NCBI RefSeq assembly: GCF_001905795.1
Contig: NZ_LIXJ01000027.1
Coordinates: 80,199 to 144,198, forward strand
Origin: Streptomyces sp. CB01580
Lineage (GTDB): Bacteria > Actinomycetota > Actinomycetes > Streptomycetales > Streptomycetaceae
DNA: 64,000 nucleotides
Direction of reading: 5' to 3'
Part shown: positions 51,301-59,805 of the stretch, one piece after another
Layout: the number at the start of each line of letters is the position of its first letter
Numbering within the stretch: position 1 is the stretch's first letter
Program-made: the position numbers and the translations under genes
Notes under the pieces: generated by a model
Told to the model about the DNA's origin: nothing
Seen by the model: only the letters and a program-made list of their open reading frames with translations
Database searches by the model: none

Positions 51301-51889
51301 CGGAAACCTTCTGGGCGGCGAACAGTCCGGCCACATCGCGGGCGTCGGCTTCGACCTGTACGTCCGCATGGTCGGCGAGGCGGTCGCCGACTACCGGGCC
51401 TCCCTCGAAGGCGGCGTCGAGGAGGAGGCGCCGCCGGAGGTCAAGATCGAGCTCCCGGTCGATGCCCACGTCCCCCACGACTACGCGCCCGGCGAGCGGC
51501 TGCGTCTCCAGGCGTACCGGGCCATCGCCTCCGCCTCCACGGAGGACGACATCAGGGCGGTCCGCGAGGAGCTCACCGACCGCTACGGCAAGCTCCCCGA
51601 ACCCGTCGAGAACCTTCTCCTGGTCGCCGGCCTGCGCATGCTGGCCCGCGCCTGCGGCGTCGGTGAGATCGTGCTTCAGGGCCCGAACATCCGCTTCGCC
51701 CCGGTCGAACTGCGCGAGTCCCAGGAGCTGCGCCTGAAGCGCCTCTACCCCAAGACGGTCCTCAAGCCGGCCGTCCACCAGATCCTGGTCCCCCGCCCCA
51801 CCACCGGAAGGATCGGCGGCAAGCCGGTCGTGGGCCGCGAACTGTTGGCATGGACGGGGGAGTTCCTGACGACGATCCTGGGGTCGTAA
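48347..51889 (+). CDS. mfd: Transcription-repair coupling factor
   Basis: The 1180-residue translocase removes RNA polymerase stalled at DNA damage and recruits UvrA. In order it shows a UvrB-like front (FPSWETLPHERLSPRSDTVGRRLAVL), the RNA polymerase interaction domain (GDYIVHEQHGVGRYIEMVQR), a helicase core with Walker A GDVGYGKTEIA, DEEQRFGVEHKE and SATPIPRTL, then ESGIDISNANTLIVERGDNFGLSQLHQLRGRVGRG, and a TRCF C-terminal domain. Length fits the family. The ATG at 48347 (MSLHGLLDVVV) is the normal start; the open frame upstream runs through the octamer repeat. Right flank of the RiPP insertion. Confidence 0.97.
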   Translation: MSLHGLLDVVVRDPALSEAVKAADDGHRMHVDLVGPSAARPFAVAALARESGRTVLAVTATGREAEDLAAALRGLLPPDTVAEFPSWETLPHERLSPRSDTVGRRLAVLRRLAHPSADDPETGPVKVVVAPIRSVLQPQVKGLGDLEPVSLRTGGSADLGSTVDALAAAAYSRVELVEKRGEFAVRGGILDVFPPTEEHPLRVEFWGDDVEEIRYFKVADQRSLEVAEHGLWAPPCRELLLTDEVRERAAALAESHPELGELLGKIAEGIAVEGMESLAPVLVDDMELLLDVLPAGAMALVCDPERVRTRAADLVATSQEFLQASWAATAGGGEAPIDVGAASLWGIADVRDRARELGMMWWSVSPFAAGGADEADEDTDTLKLGMHAPEAYRGDTARALADTKGWLADGWRTVYVTEGQGLASRTVEVLGGEGVPARLDPDLTEVSPSVVHVSCGALDHGFVDPELRLAVLTETDLTGQRTATKDLGRMPVRRRKTIDPLTLETGDYIVHEQHGVGRYIEMVQRTVQGATREYLLVEYAPAKRGQPGDRLYIPTDQLEQVTKYVGGEAPTLHRLGGADWTKTKARAKKAVKEIAADLIKLYSARMAAPGHIFGPDTPWQRELEDAFPYAETPDQLSTIAEVKADMEKSVPMDRLICGDVGYGKTEIAVRAAFKAVQDGKQVAVLVPTTLLVQQHHGTFTERYSQFPVNVRALSRFQSETESKATLEGLRDGSVDLVIGTHRLFSSETKFKDLGLVIVDEEQRFGVEHKEQLKKLRANVDVLTMSATPIPRTLEMAVTGIREMSTITTPPEERHPVLTFVGPYEEKQIGAAIRRELLREGQAFYIHNRVESIDRAAARLREIVPEARIATAHGQMSEQALEQVVVDFWEKKFDVLVSTTIVESGIDISNANTLIVERGDNFGLSQLHQLRGRVGRGRERGYAYFLYPPEKPLTETAHERLATIAQHTEMGAGMYVAMKDLEIRGAGNLLGGEQSGHIAGVGFDLYVRMVGEAVADYRASLEGGVEEEAPPEVKIELPVDAHVPHDYAPGERLRLQAYRAIASASTEDDIRAVREELTDRYGKLPEPVENLLLVAGLRMLARACGVGEIVLQGPNIRFAPVELRESQELRLKRLYPKTVLKPAVHQILVPRPTTGRIGGKPVVGRELLAWTGEFLTTILGS

Positions 51890-52085
51890 CCGAGGATGCC
51901 CCTGCCGTCCCGTCGCACGTACTCGGCGGGGCCGGGCGCCGTTATGGTGCGAGGGACGCGACGGGTCCTTCACCGGGAGTGGCTGACGGGCTGACTCCCT
52001 CGATTCGGTCGTGGCCGTGTTCAGCGGGCAGGACCATGGGCCGCCTCGCACGACCTCCGTCGTCCGGACGTCCTGCCGGCGTCGC

Positions 52086-53534
52086 TCAGACGCTCCACGC
52101 CGCCAGCAGGTCCTCCGGGGTGAGCGAGAGGTCCACGACCACGCCGTCGGCCGTTCCGGCGGGGCAGACCGCCAGCAGCGCGGCCTCGGCCGCTCCGGGG
52201 ACGGCGGCCCGGCCCTCGGCCAGGTGGTCCAGGTCGCGGGCGCAGAACGGCTTGTTCTCGCGCCACTTGACGGAACCGAGCAGCAATTTCGTGTTGCCGC
52301 TCGCCGCCGGGACGACGATGTCGTACTCACGGCTGTTGTCCCGGTTCCACCAGCTGCCCACCTGGCCGGTGCCACCGAGCGGGGCCAGCGGGGCCAGCTC
52401 CGGAGCGAGGCGGGACACGGCCTCCTGGACGAGCGGTTCCACCGCCCTGCCCCGCCAGCTGGGCCAGCCGCGGTCGAAGAAGCCGCGCGCGATGTCCGGA
52501 CGGCCGCGGGCGATGTTCGCCTGCTGCTCCTCGATGAACCGGAACCAGAAGCGCAGGTAGGGGTCGCAGATCCGGTACCGGCGCAGTTTGCTCGTCGCGC
52601 CCGTGCCCACAGGCGTGTCGACGGCCAGGACTCCCTTGTCGCCGAGGACTCTTATGGCTCTGGTCACAGCGGTCTGCGCGGTGCTGCCGGCCTCCGGGAG
52701 GCACCCTATGACCTGCGTGAAGGTGCTGAACCCGACCTCCGTGCCGCCGATCGCCGAGAGGATGCGCCGTGTCTGCGTCGCGTCCGGGAACTCGGCGTCC
52801 AGGGACCGCTGCCCCATGACCGCGAGGTCGCTGTTCTCGTCGCGGAGTTCCTCGTGCACGAACGCCCGCGTGCTCTCCGCACGGGCTCGGTCGAGCACGA
52901 GGCGAGGGTATCCGCCGGTGATCAGCGCGGTGTCGAACGCCGCCGCCGGATCGCTGCCCGCGCCCAGTGCCTGGGCGCACTCGGCAGGGTTGAAGGGCGA
53001 GATCGTCCGGCTCTTCGCCCGCCCGTACAGCGGCCGGTCGTGCTCGGTGAGCCGTTCCATCATGGTGACGTCCGAACCGATCAGCACGAACAACACAGGG
53101 GTGTGCTCGAGCTGTCGGTCCCAGCTGTTCTGCAACTGCCCTTCGAGGGAGGGATCATTTGCCGCCGCCCAGGGGAACTCGTCGATGACGACGACGGAAG
53201 GCGTGTCGCGGCAGGCGATGGCGATGCGGCCCAGTGCGTCGCGCCAGTCGCTGGGGGGCGAGGCGAACAGGGCCTCAGCATCCTTCAACGGGGCCGTGGA
53301 CGTGCCGAGTTCCGCCGCGAGGCTCCGGAGTTCCGCCGCCGGTGTCGCGTTCTTCACGGCCGTGAAATACAGGTAGGGCAGGCCGCACCGCTCGACGAAC
53401 CGCGTGAAGAGCCGGGACTTGCCCACTTGGCGCCGTCCGCGTACGGCCAGCAGCTCACCGGTCCCGGACCGCTTGATGCGGTCCAGGCGTCGGGACAGGT
53501 CGTCGAAGACGTGCTGGCGGCCATAGAAGTCCAT
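52086..53534 (-). CDS. AAA+ ATPase with DUF234-type C-terminus
   Basis: The 482-residue protein starts MDFYGRQHVFDDLSRRLDRI. It carries Walker A RGRRQVGKSRLFTRF (about 31-45), Walker B VVVIDEFPWAA, and the archaeal-ATPase-like GSDVTMMERL and GGYPRLVL motifs. A winged-helix region (VTRAIRVLGDKGVLAVDTPV) and a DUF234-like nuclease-related end (RRYRICDPYLRFWFRFIEEQ, REYDIVVPA, LLLGSVKWRENK) follow. The final part keeps the D-x(n)-VKW pattern of restriction-like folds. Function of this family is unclear; it occurs sporadically and could be part of a defence or mobile system. It is a single gene with a lower-GC promoter region upstream. Confidence 0.8.
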   Translation of the reverse strand: MDFYGRQHVFDDLSRRLDRIKRSGTGELLAVRGRRQVGKSRLFTRFVERCGLPYLYFTAVKNATPAAELRSLAAELGTSTAPLKDAEALFASPPSDWRDALGRIAIACRDTPSVVVIDEFPWAAANDPSLEGQLQNSWDRQLEHTPVLFVLIGSDVTMMERLTEHDRPLYGRAKSRTISPFNPAECAQALGAGSDPAAAFDTALITGGYPRLVLDRARAESTRAFVHEELRDENSDLAVMGQRSLDAEFPDATQTRRILSAIGGTEVGFSTFTQVIGCLPEAGSTAQTAVTRAIRVLGDKGVLAVDTPVGTGATSKLRRYRICDPYLRFWFRFIEEQQANIARGRPDIARGFFDRGWPSWRGRAVEPLVQEAVSRLAPELAPLAPLGGTGQVGSWWNRDNSREYDIVVPAASGNTKLLLGSVKWRENKPFCARDLDHLAEGRAAVPGAAEAALLAVCPAGTADGVVVDLSLTPEDLLAAWSV

Positions 53535-53849
53535 GATGCGATCGGCCTTCCGTCGTCCATGAAACATTCGTCTATGAATCATACACCAATGCGTGTTACG
53601 GAGAGTATTTGCCTGGCTCCGCTGTGGCCTGGTTGTGCGTGCATCTCCAGGAGGCCGCAGGGGCCCGGTCCGTGGACGGCGCCACGTCCGGCCCGGCCCC
53701 GATGGTGGGCGGTGCTTCCCGTGTGCGCCGCGCCGCGAACCGTGTGATTCAGGCCGCACCCTGGCCGACACGCGTGTGAATACCCGTCAAGACAGGGGTC
53801 ATTTGTACGATTTCCTGGTTTGACTTTCTCCCTGTCAGGACGGTTTCGC
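53535..53849. promoter_or_regulatory. Divergent gap between AAA+ ATPase and HNH lipoprotein genes
   Basis: About 315 bases. The stretch 53560-53610 is distinctly AT-richer (GAAACATTCGTCTATGAATC and following), fitting the ATPase promoter. Near 53790-53822 ATTTGTACGATTTCCTGG is a candidate promoter area for the lipoprotein. No gene seen. Confidence 0.35.
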
Positions 53850-54638
53850 GTGAGATCTCCCCGTACGTACCGAGTAATGCTGCCCGCGCTCAGCGTGGCG
53901 GCCGTGTTGGCCCTGGCGGGCTGCGACTTCGAGGTGGGGTCGCCGTCCTCCGACACCGGACAGCAGGACGGCGGGGCGGACGGCGGCGGGCGGGCGGTCG
54001 GCGGATTCGGCGCGAGCCCGCTGGAGAACCCCGACGGCACGAAGCCCGGCCTCGCCCCGCTCACGTCCGAGGCGGACCGGGCGGCGGGCCGGAAGCTCAT
54101 CGAGAAGGTGGCGACGAAGGGCCGGGGGCCCAAGACCGGCTACGCGCGCGACAAGTTCGGCTACGCCTGGAAGGACTCGGTCGACGGGATACCGCTGGCC
54201 CGCAACGGCTGCGACACCCGCAACGACCTTCTCGCCCGGGACGGCAAGCACCTGAAGTTCCGCTCCGGCTCGGACTGCGTGGTCGTGTCGATGACCCTCA
54301 AGGACCCCTACACCGGCTCCACCCTGGACTGGCGCAAGGAGAAGGCCGCCAAGGTCCAGATCGACCACGTCATGCCGCTCTCGTACGACTGGCAGATGGG
54401 CGCCTCACGCTGGAACGACGTCAAGCGGCAGCAGATCGCCAACGACCCGCTCAACCTCCTGCCCGTGGACGGCCCGGCCAACAACGCGAAGCGGGACTCG
54501 GGCCCCGCGTCCTGGCTGCCGCCGTACAAGCCGGTGCGCTGCTCGTACGCCGTGCGGTTCGCGCAGGTGTCGCTGAAGTACGAACTGCCCGTCACCGCCG
54601 CCGACAAGAAGGCCATGCTGGAGCAGTGCGGAGGCTGA
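53850..54638 (+). CDS. Secreted HNH-type nuclease lipoprotein (GmrSD/DUF1524-like)
   Basis: The 262-residue protein has a lipoprotein signal with lipobox LALAGC, so the mature protein is anchored outside the membrane. After a Gly/Asp/Ser-rich linker, the catalytic part shows RNGCDTRNDLLARDG, GSTLDWRK, the HNH-like VQIDHVMPLSYDWQMGA with the conserved Asp-His, and NDPLNLLPVDGPANNAKRDSGPASWLPP with the Asn/Lys-Asp motif. This matches the secreted HNH nucleases common in Streptomyces, which degrade extracellular DNA. I chose the GTG at 53850 for its fit to a signal peptide; a TTG at 53820 is possible. Confidence 0.88.
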   Translation: MRSPRTYRVMLPALSVAAVLALAGCDFEVGSPSSDTGQQDGGADGGGRAVGGFGASPLENPDGTKPGLAPLTSEADRAAGRKLIEKVATKGRGPKTGYARDKFGYAWKDSVDGIPLARNGCDTRNDLLARDGKHLKFRSGSDCVVVSMTLKDPYTGSTLDWRKEKAAKVQIDHVMPLSYDWQMGASRWNDVKRQQIANDPLNLLPVDGPANNAKRDSGPASWLPPYKPVRCSYAVRFAQVSLKYELPVTAADKKAMLEQCGG

Positions 54639-54813
54639 CGCGCCGCCGTGCCGCGCGTCGTCCTCCGCACCTCGTGCGTGCCCCCTACCCCCGTACCCCG
54701 TGCGTCGGCCTCCGCACCCCGTGCGTGCCCCGTACCTCCGTACCCCGTGCGTGCCCGCCGGTGAGTCCCCCGTGGCCCACCGGCGGGCCGGCCGGTCGGC
54801 CGGGCCGGCCGGG

Positions 54814-55581
54814 TCAGCCGGTCGGGTTGTTCAGATCGACGATGTCCTTGGGGGCGGGCGCCTTCACCTCGACGGGCTCGTCGAAGTCGGAGAGCGTCAT
54901 CTTCGTCGGCTCCTCGCTGCTCCTGACGTCGACCTGGAGGATGTACGGCTCGCCCTCGGCGGCCACCAGCATCGTGTAGGTGTCCTCGCCGTCCTTCTCG
55001 ACGAGGCGCAGCGCGCGCTTGCCGTCGACGGTGGTCTCGCCGGCCTTCTCGGCCACGTCGTCGTTGGCCTCGAACTCCTTGAACATCGTGGCCAGGTCGC
55101 AGAGTTCGAGCATGTCCTTGCTGTCGGGATCCGAGGCCTTCGACTTCATCCAGCGGCCCGCGAGCATGTTCACCGCGGCGTCGACGTCGGCGGCGGGCTC
55201 GCCCTTGGACTGTTCGCGCAGCATCGCCTCGTCGAACTTCGTGTAGACGGTGCCGCCGATCTTGCGGATCTCGATGGTCCCGGCCGGACCGATGGACATG
55301 GTTCCCGAGCAGTCGCCGGGCAGGGCGGCGGTGAGGTGCGCGGAGACCGGGCCCTCGTCCGACTTCGTATCGATGGCGAGGCGCATGGACTTGGCCTTCT
55401 TCGTGGTCTCGATCGCCTTGTTGACGACCTCGGGACCCGACATGTCCGCGAAGGGGGCGGGGGTCTTGGACGGGGAGGTGCCGGAGTCCTTCGACGAGGA
55501 GGTTCCGGTGCCGCAGGCGGCCAGGCCGAGCAGGGTGAGGGCGCAGAGGGTGTTGACGGTGGTGCGGGCGAGCAGGCGCAT
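54814..55581 (-). CDS. Lipoprotein, LppX/LprG-like fold suspected
   Basis: The 255-residue protein begins MRLLARTTVNTLCALTLLGLAAC, a lipoprotein signal with LAAC lipobox. A Ser/Thr/Lys linker is followed by a roughly 190-residue domain with the rhythm of Streptomyces lipid-binding-type lipoproteins (VVNKAIETTKKAKSMRLAID, GTIEIRKIGGTVYTKFDEAML, YILQVDVRSSEEPTKMTLSDF). I infer an LppX/LprG-like half-barrel, with no proof of ligand. The ATG at 55581 is preferred over an upstream one because the signal peptide begins there. It follows the DUF4190 gene by 41 bases and is likely co-transcribed. Confidence 0.78.
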   Translation of the reverse strand: MRLLARTTVNTLCALTLLGLAACGTGTSSSKDSGTSPSKTPAPFADMSGPEVVNKAIETTKKAKSMRLAIDTKSDEGPVSAHLTAALPGDCSGTMSIGPAGTIEIRKIGGTVYTKFDEAMLREQSKGEPAADVDAAVNMLAGRWMKSKASDPDSKDMLELCDLATMFKEFEANDDVAEKAGETTVDGKRALRLVEKDGEDTYTMLVAAEGEPYILQVDVRSSEEPTKMTLSDFDEPVEVKAPAPKDIVDLNNPTG

Positions 55582-55622
55582 GGCGGACTTTCGGGGGAGA
55601 GGGGAACGGGAGGGAGGGGAGG

Positions 55623-56462
55623 TCAGAGCTTCAGGTCCCACTGGGTGGCGTCGTAGGTGAATCCGGGGTTGACCTCGACGGTCAGCTTCTTGGCGTCCGC
55701 CGGGGCGTCGAAGGCGAACTCGACCGTGACCTTCTTGCCCGGCAGGACCGTGCCGCTGAAGCCCTTGCCGACCTTGTCGTCGAAGATCTGCTCGGCCTCC
55801 ACGCCGTCCTCGCCGGCCCGGGCCGCGACATCGACGAGGGTGGCGTCGAACTTCTCCTTGCCCGCGTTCTCGATGACGACGGTGACGCGGTACGCCTTGT
55901 TGCCCTTGGCGTGTCCGATGGCGTATTCGCCCGGGGCGTACGTGGTGGCGTCGCCGACCGTGACCGTCAGGTCGTCGTCGTACACGGCCGAGTCACCGGC
56001 CCCCAGTGCCTTGTCGGTGTCCTTCTTGCCGTCCTTGCCGACGCCGCCGTTCTTCGTGTCGCTGCCGGGCTTCGGCTTCGCGGAGGCCGTGGTGTCCGAC
56101 ACCGTCTTGTTGATCTCGTCCACCGCGTCGCCCACGGCCTTGAACGTGATCACCGCGCCGACCACGGCCAGGACCAGTGAGACCAGGCCGAGCACGGCGC
56201 CGAAGGTGGCCACGCCCTTGTTGGTGGCCTCGCCGCGCTTGGCCCGGCCCCGGCCCGACAGGCCCAGGATCAGGCCGATGACGCCCAGGATGCCCGCCAG
56301 CCAGAACAGGAGCGGGATCAGACCCGACACGGCACCGATGATGCCCAGGACGAGCGCGGCGATGCCCAGCCCGTTGCGCGCCGGGCGTACGCCCGGCTGC
56401 TGGGCGGGGGCGTACGGCTGCTGGGGCTGCGGGGACTGCGGCGGCTGCGTGAATTCGGACAT
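55623..56462 (-). CDS. DUF4190/DUF4352 membrane-anchored protein
   Basis: The 279-residue protein starts with a Pro/Gln-rich cytosolic tail (1-27). Three hydrophobic segments in a DUF4190-like unit follow (NGLGIAALVLGIIGAVSGL, FWLAGILGVIGLILGLSGRG, VATFGAVLGLVSLVLAVVGAVI). An Asp/Lys/Gly linker and an exported C-terminal immunoglobulin-like DUF4352 domain (about 165-279) complete it (AYRVTVVIENAGKEKFDATLVDVAARAG, GTVLPGKKVTVEFAFD). Such proteins are abundant and functionally unassigned in Streptomyces. First gene of a two-gene minus-strand unit with the lipoprotein. Confidence 0.85.
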   Translation of the reverse strand: MSEFTQPPQSPQPQQPYAPAQQPGVRPARNGLGIAALVLGIIGAVSGLIPLLFWLAGILGVIGLILGLSGRGRAKRGEATNKGVATFGAVLGLVSLVLAVVGAVITFKAVGDAVDEINKTVSDTTASAKPKPGSDTKNGGVGKDGKKDTDKALGAGDSAVYDDDLTVTVGDATTYAPGEYAIGHAKGNKAYRVTVVIENAGKEKFDATLVDVAARAGEDGVEAEQIFDDKVGKGFSGTVLPGKKVTVEFAFDAPADAKKLTVEVNPGFTYDATQWDLKL

Positions 56463-56696
56463 GGGTGTGCCCTCCGGCGAAAGACGGGACGAAAAGCAGG
56501 GTGTGAGCGGATCGATGCGTCGCCGTTGTGTGGCGGCGGGTCAATAAGAGCAGAGGTTGTGAACCGAGTCAACGCGGGTCACAATGAATAGGTCGGTGCA
56601 CGCTGTGAATCGGTTTCATGTGAACGACATCGGTATGCTCGCCGTCACCGGACCACGCCGAGGGCCAGGACCAGGGCCAGGACCAGGAGACAGTCA

Positions 56697-58862
56697 GTGC
56701 CGGAGAACGCGACAGAGGTGACCGCTGCCGGGATCGCCCGACTCGCGGGCGTGGGGCGTGCCGCCGTGAGCAACTGGCGGCGGCGTCACGCGGACTTCCC
56801 CAAGCCCGTCGGCGGCACCGAGACGAGTCCGTCCTTCTCGCTGTCCGAGGTCGAGCAGTGGCTGCGCGACCAGGGGAAACTCGCCGAAGTCCCGCTCCGC
56901 GAACGGGTCTGGCAGCAGCTCGCCGGGCATCCGCTCGGCCCGGTCCCCGCCCTGGTCCACACCGGCTGCGCCCTGCTGGTGCTGCGGAACGACCCTGCCG
57001 CCTGGCGGGAGATCGCCGCCGTGCCCGACGAGGCGATGGCCGGTGTGCTGTCCCTCGTCCTCGACGACGTGCTCACCGAACGGTTCGGGCCCGCCGAGGA
57101 GCGCGGACGGGCGGTTCACACCCCTGGTCGTGCGGAACTGCTCCCGTCCGTCGCGCTGCTCCGGGGTGTCGCGGAACTCGCCGCCGAGAACGGCGCCCGG
57201 GACACGTTCGAGTTCCTGTTGGGCCGTCAACTGGACGCGAACCCACGTCAGTACACCCTCACGCCTCCCGGACTCGCCGCGCTCATGGCCGCCTTGGCGG
57301 ACGCCGGGGAACGACCCGCCCGCACCGTCCTCGACCCCGCGGCGGGCACCGGCGCCCTGCTGTGCGCCGCCGAGCGCCGCGACGCCCTGTACGCGCAGGA
57401 GTCCGACCCCGACCTCGCCTCCCTCACCGCGCTCCGCCTCGCCCTCCACGACGACGCCGGTACGGGCGGCACCATCCGCGTCCGCGCGGGCGACACTCTC
57501 CTCGCCGACGCCTTCCCGCGGCTCTCCGCCGACGCGGTGCTCTGCCACCCGCCGTTCAACGAACGCAACTGGGGCCACGACGAACTCGCCTACGACCCGC
57601 GCTGGGAGTACGGCTTCCCGGCCCGTGCCGAGTCCGAACTCGCCTGGGTCCAGCACGCCCTGGCCCGTCTGCGGGAGGGCGGCACCGCCGTGCTCCTGAT
57701 GCCGCCCGCCGCCGCGTCGCGCCGCTCCGGGCGCCGCATCCGCGCCGATCTGCTGCGGCGCGGCGCCCTGCGCGCCGTCATCGCGCTCCCGGCCGGTGCC
57801 GCGCCCCCGTACGGCATCCCGCTCCACCTCTGGCTGCTGCGCAAGCCCGGCAGCGGAGTGCGCCCCTCGCCGCACGTGCTGCTCGTCGACACCGCCGAAC
57901 CGGCCGAACCGGCCGCTCCGGGCCAGGCGGCCACCGCTCCGGCCGGCGGGCGCGACCGGCTCGACTGGCAGGCGGTGCACGCCGTCGTGCTCGATGCCTG
58001 GCAGTCGTTCGTGGGCGAGGAGGCGGGGGCCGGGAACGGCGCGGCCGAGGGGCAGGCGGACGACACCCGGGGCCGTGCTCGCGGCGGGGGAGAGGGCCGG
58101 AAGGAGGGCCGCCGGGTCGTTCCCGTCATCGAACTCCTCGACGACGACGTCGACCTGGCCCCCGCCCGCCGTCTCCCGCCACCGGCGGCCACGAGCGGAC
58201 CCGCCGAACTGATCCGCGTACGGGAACGGCTGACCGAGACGCTCGGCCTCACCGGCACGCTCACCCCGCCGCCCGTGCTCCCCTCCGAGCCGGCGCACTG
58301 GCCGCTCACCACCGTCGGTGAACTCGCCCGCGCCGGCGCGCTCCGGCTGTACACCGGCGGCTCCGGCGCGGGCCCCGCCTCCGTGCCCGTCCTCACGGAG
58401 CACGACGTGCTCGGCTCCACCGCCCCCTCGGGCAGCCTCCCCGCCGACGGCCCCTCCGAGGAACCGGTCCTCGTCGAAGCGGGTGATGTCGTGGTGCCCG
58501 TGCTCGGAGGCGGTTCCGTCGTCCGTGTCATCGACGACGCCACCGCCGGGGCGGCCCTGGGCCGCAACCTCCAGCTGCTACGCCCGGACCCGGTCGCCCT
58601 CGACACCTGGTTCCTCGCCGGGTTCCTGCGCGGCACCGCCAACACCCGCCAGGCCAGCAGCTACGCCTCCACCGCCACCCGGCTCGACGCCCGCCGCCTC
58701 CAACTGCCCCGCCTGCCGCTCGCGGAACAGCGCGGATACGGGGAGCGGTTCCGCGCGCTGGCCGACTTCGAGGAGGCGCTCAGGCTGATCGGCCGGCTCG
58801 GCGGCCGACTGGTCCAGGGGATGTACGACGGGCTGGCGGACGGCACGGTCGCGCCGAAGTGA
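56697..58862 (+). CDS. N6-adenine DNA methylase with fused specificity-like half
   Basis: The 721-residue protein has a small N-terminal HTH (ITAA-type GIARLAGVGRAAVSNWRRRHADFPKPVGG). A type I-like methylase core follows, with the SAM motif TVLDPAAGTGALLCAAERR and the catalytic motif as CHPPFNERNW, where the usual N of NPPF is H. The C-terminal region (about 520-721) resembles one HsdS target-recognition half (WPLTTVGELARAGALRLY, LVEAGDVVVPVLGGGSV, RRLQLPRLPLAEQRGYGERF). No restriction subunit gene is nearby. GTG at 56697 follows AGGAGACAGTCA. It may be an orphan modification enzyme or, given the altered motif, a non-catalytic DNA-binding relative. Confidence 0.8.
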   Translation: MPENATEVTAAGIARLAGVGRAAVSNWRRRHADFPKPVGGTETSPSFSLSEVEQWLRDQGKLAEVPLRERVWQQLAGHPLGPVPALVHTGCALLVLRNDPAAWREIAAVPDEAMAGVLSLVLDDVLTERFGPAEERGRAVHTPGRAELLPSVALLRGVAELAAENGARDTFEFLLGRQLDANPRQYTLTPPGLAALMAALADAGERPARTVLDPAAGTGALLCAAERRDALYAQESDPDLASLTALRLALHDDAGTGGTIRVRAGDTLLADAFPRLSADAVLCHPPFNERNWGHDELAYDPRWEYGFPARAESELAWVQHALARLREGGTAVLLMPPAAASRRSGRRIRADLLRRGALRAVIALPAGAAPPYGIPLHLWLLRKPGSGVRPSPHVLLVDTAEPAEPAAPGQAATAPAGGRDRLDWQAVHAVVLDAWQSFVGEEAGAGNGAAEGQADDTRGRARGGGEGRKEGRRVVPVIELLDDDVDLAPARRLPPPAATSGPAELIRVRERLTETLGLTGTLTPPPVLPSEPAHWPLTTVGELARAGALRLYTGGSGAGPASVPVLTEHDVLGSTAPSGSLPADGPSEEPVLVEAGDVVVPVLGGGSVVRVIDDATAGAALGRNLQLLRPDPVALDTWFLAGFLRGTANTRQASSYASTATRLDARRLQLPRLPLAEQRGYGERFRALADFEEALRLIGRLGGRLVQGMYDGLADGTVAPK

Positions 58863-59001
58863 ACGGCCGTGCGGAAGTGATCGGAACCACAACGGTTCCG
58901 TACAACCCGGGGCCGATTGTCGGTGTCGCCCTTTACGCTCGGATCCGCGTGCATGGAGGAGTGTGCGCGGACGTTCCACGACCAGGTCTCCAGGAGCAGC
59001 C

Positions 59002-59805
59002 ATGTACGCCCCGGGTCATCCCCCGACGCCGCCGCGTCGGGTCCCCAGCAGGGCCTGGATCGTCTCGATGCGAGTGCTGTTCATCGCGCTCGCGGTGTGT
59101 TCGCTCGGCCTGCTGCTGTGGACCCCGCTGCTCCGGCTCGCGATCGTGCGCCGCCGGAAGACCGACTGGTGGCTGACCGGGGCGGGCTTCCTGTTCGTCT
59201 GCGTGCTCCTGCCGATCCTCGGCAGGGACGGAAGCGACGACCCCACCGGCATCGACTACGTCCTCATACCGCTGCTGCTGCTGGTGCTGGCGGCAGCGGT
59301 CGGGTACTACCTGGTCGAGGACATCCGCCACTACGAGCGGCTCAGGCGTCCGGCGCCCGTGATCGGGTACGGGGATCCGACGGTGCCGGGGTACGGATAC
59401 CCGCTCATGGCGCCGATGGGCGTACCGCCCGTCGCTCCTGTTTCCGGCGCCGCCGCGACACCCGTGCCCGCTCCCTTCCCGGCCCCCGTGCGGCACCAGC
59501 AGCCCGCCCCCACCCCCGTGCACCCACCGCGGTATCAGCCGCAGCCGCCCACCGCATCGCAGCCGCCCACCGCATCGCAGCCGCCCGTCGCGCCGCAGCC
59601 GCCCGTCGCGCCGCAGGGACAGCCGCCCGTCGTGCCGCATCCGCATGCCGCCTCCGCCCCTGCCCCCGGCCCCGCCCCGCGTTCGTCACATCCCTCGCAG
59701 GCATCGGATCCGTCGTCCGCGCAGCAGCAGCCCCGACGCATCGATCAGGTCCGTGCCGAGCTGGACGAGCTGAGCGCCTACCTCCGCAAGGAGGACGGCC
59801 TGTGA
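59002..59805 (+). CDS. Membrane protein with Pro-rich cytosolic tail, partner of the kinase gene
   Basis: The 267-residue protein has three hydrophobic helices (about residues 20-45, 57-73 and 85-103), then a long Pro/Ala/Val/Gln-rich region containing short repeats of QPPTAS and QPPVAP, and ends in a charged helix (IDQVRAELDELSAYLRKEDGL). The ATG at 59002 has CAGGAGCAGCC in front. Its last codon overlaps the kinase GTG by 4 bases, so the two are coupled; the tail could be a substrate or docking site of the kinase. Family not recognised. Confidence 0.82.
   Translation: MYAPGHPPTPPRRVPSRAWIVSMRVLFIALAVCSLGLLLWTPLLRLAIVRRRKTDWWLTGAGFLFVCVLLPILGRDGSDDPTGIDYVLIPLLLLVLAAAVGYYLVEDIRHYERLRRPAPVIGYGDPTVPGYGYPLMAPMGVPPVAPVSGAAATPVPAPFPAPVRHQQPAPTPVHPPRYQPQPPTASQPPTASQPPVAPQPPVAPQGQPPVVPHPHAASAPAPGPAPRSSHPSQASDPSSAQQQPRRIDQVRAELDELSAYLRKEDGL

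Noticed and set aside
51906..51958. Terminator behind mfd
   Set aside because: The arms pair only with a bulge and a 28-base loop; too weak to list.
48164..52375. A 1400-residue minus-strand protein opposite mfd
   Set aside because: High-GC antisense frame with no family features; the plus strand is an intact mfd.
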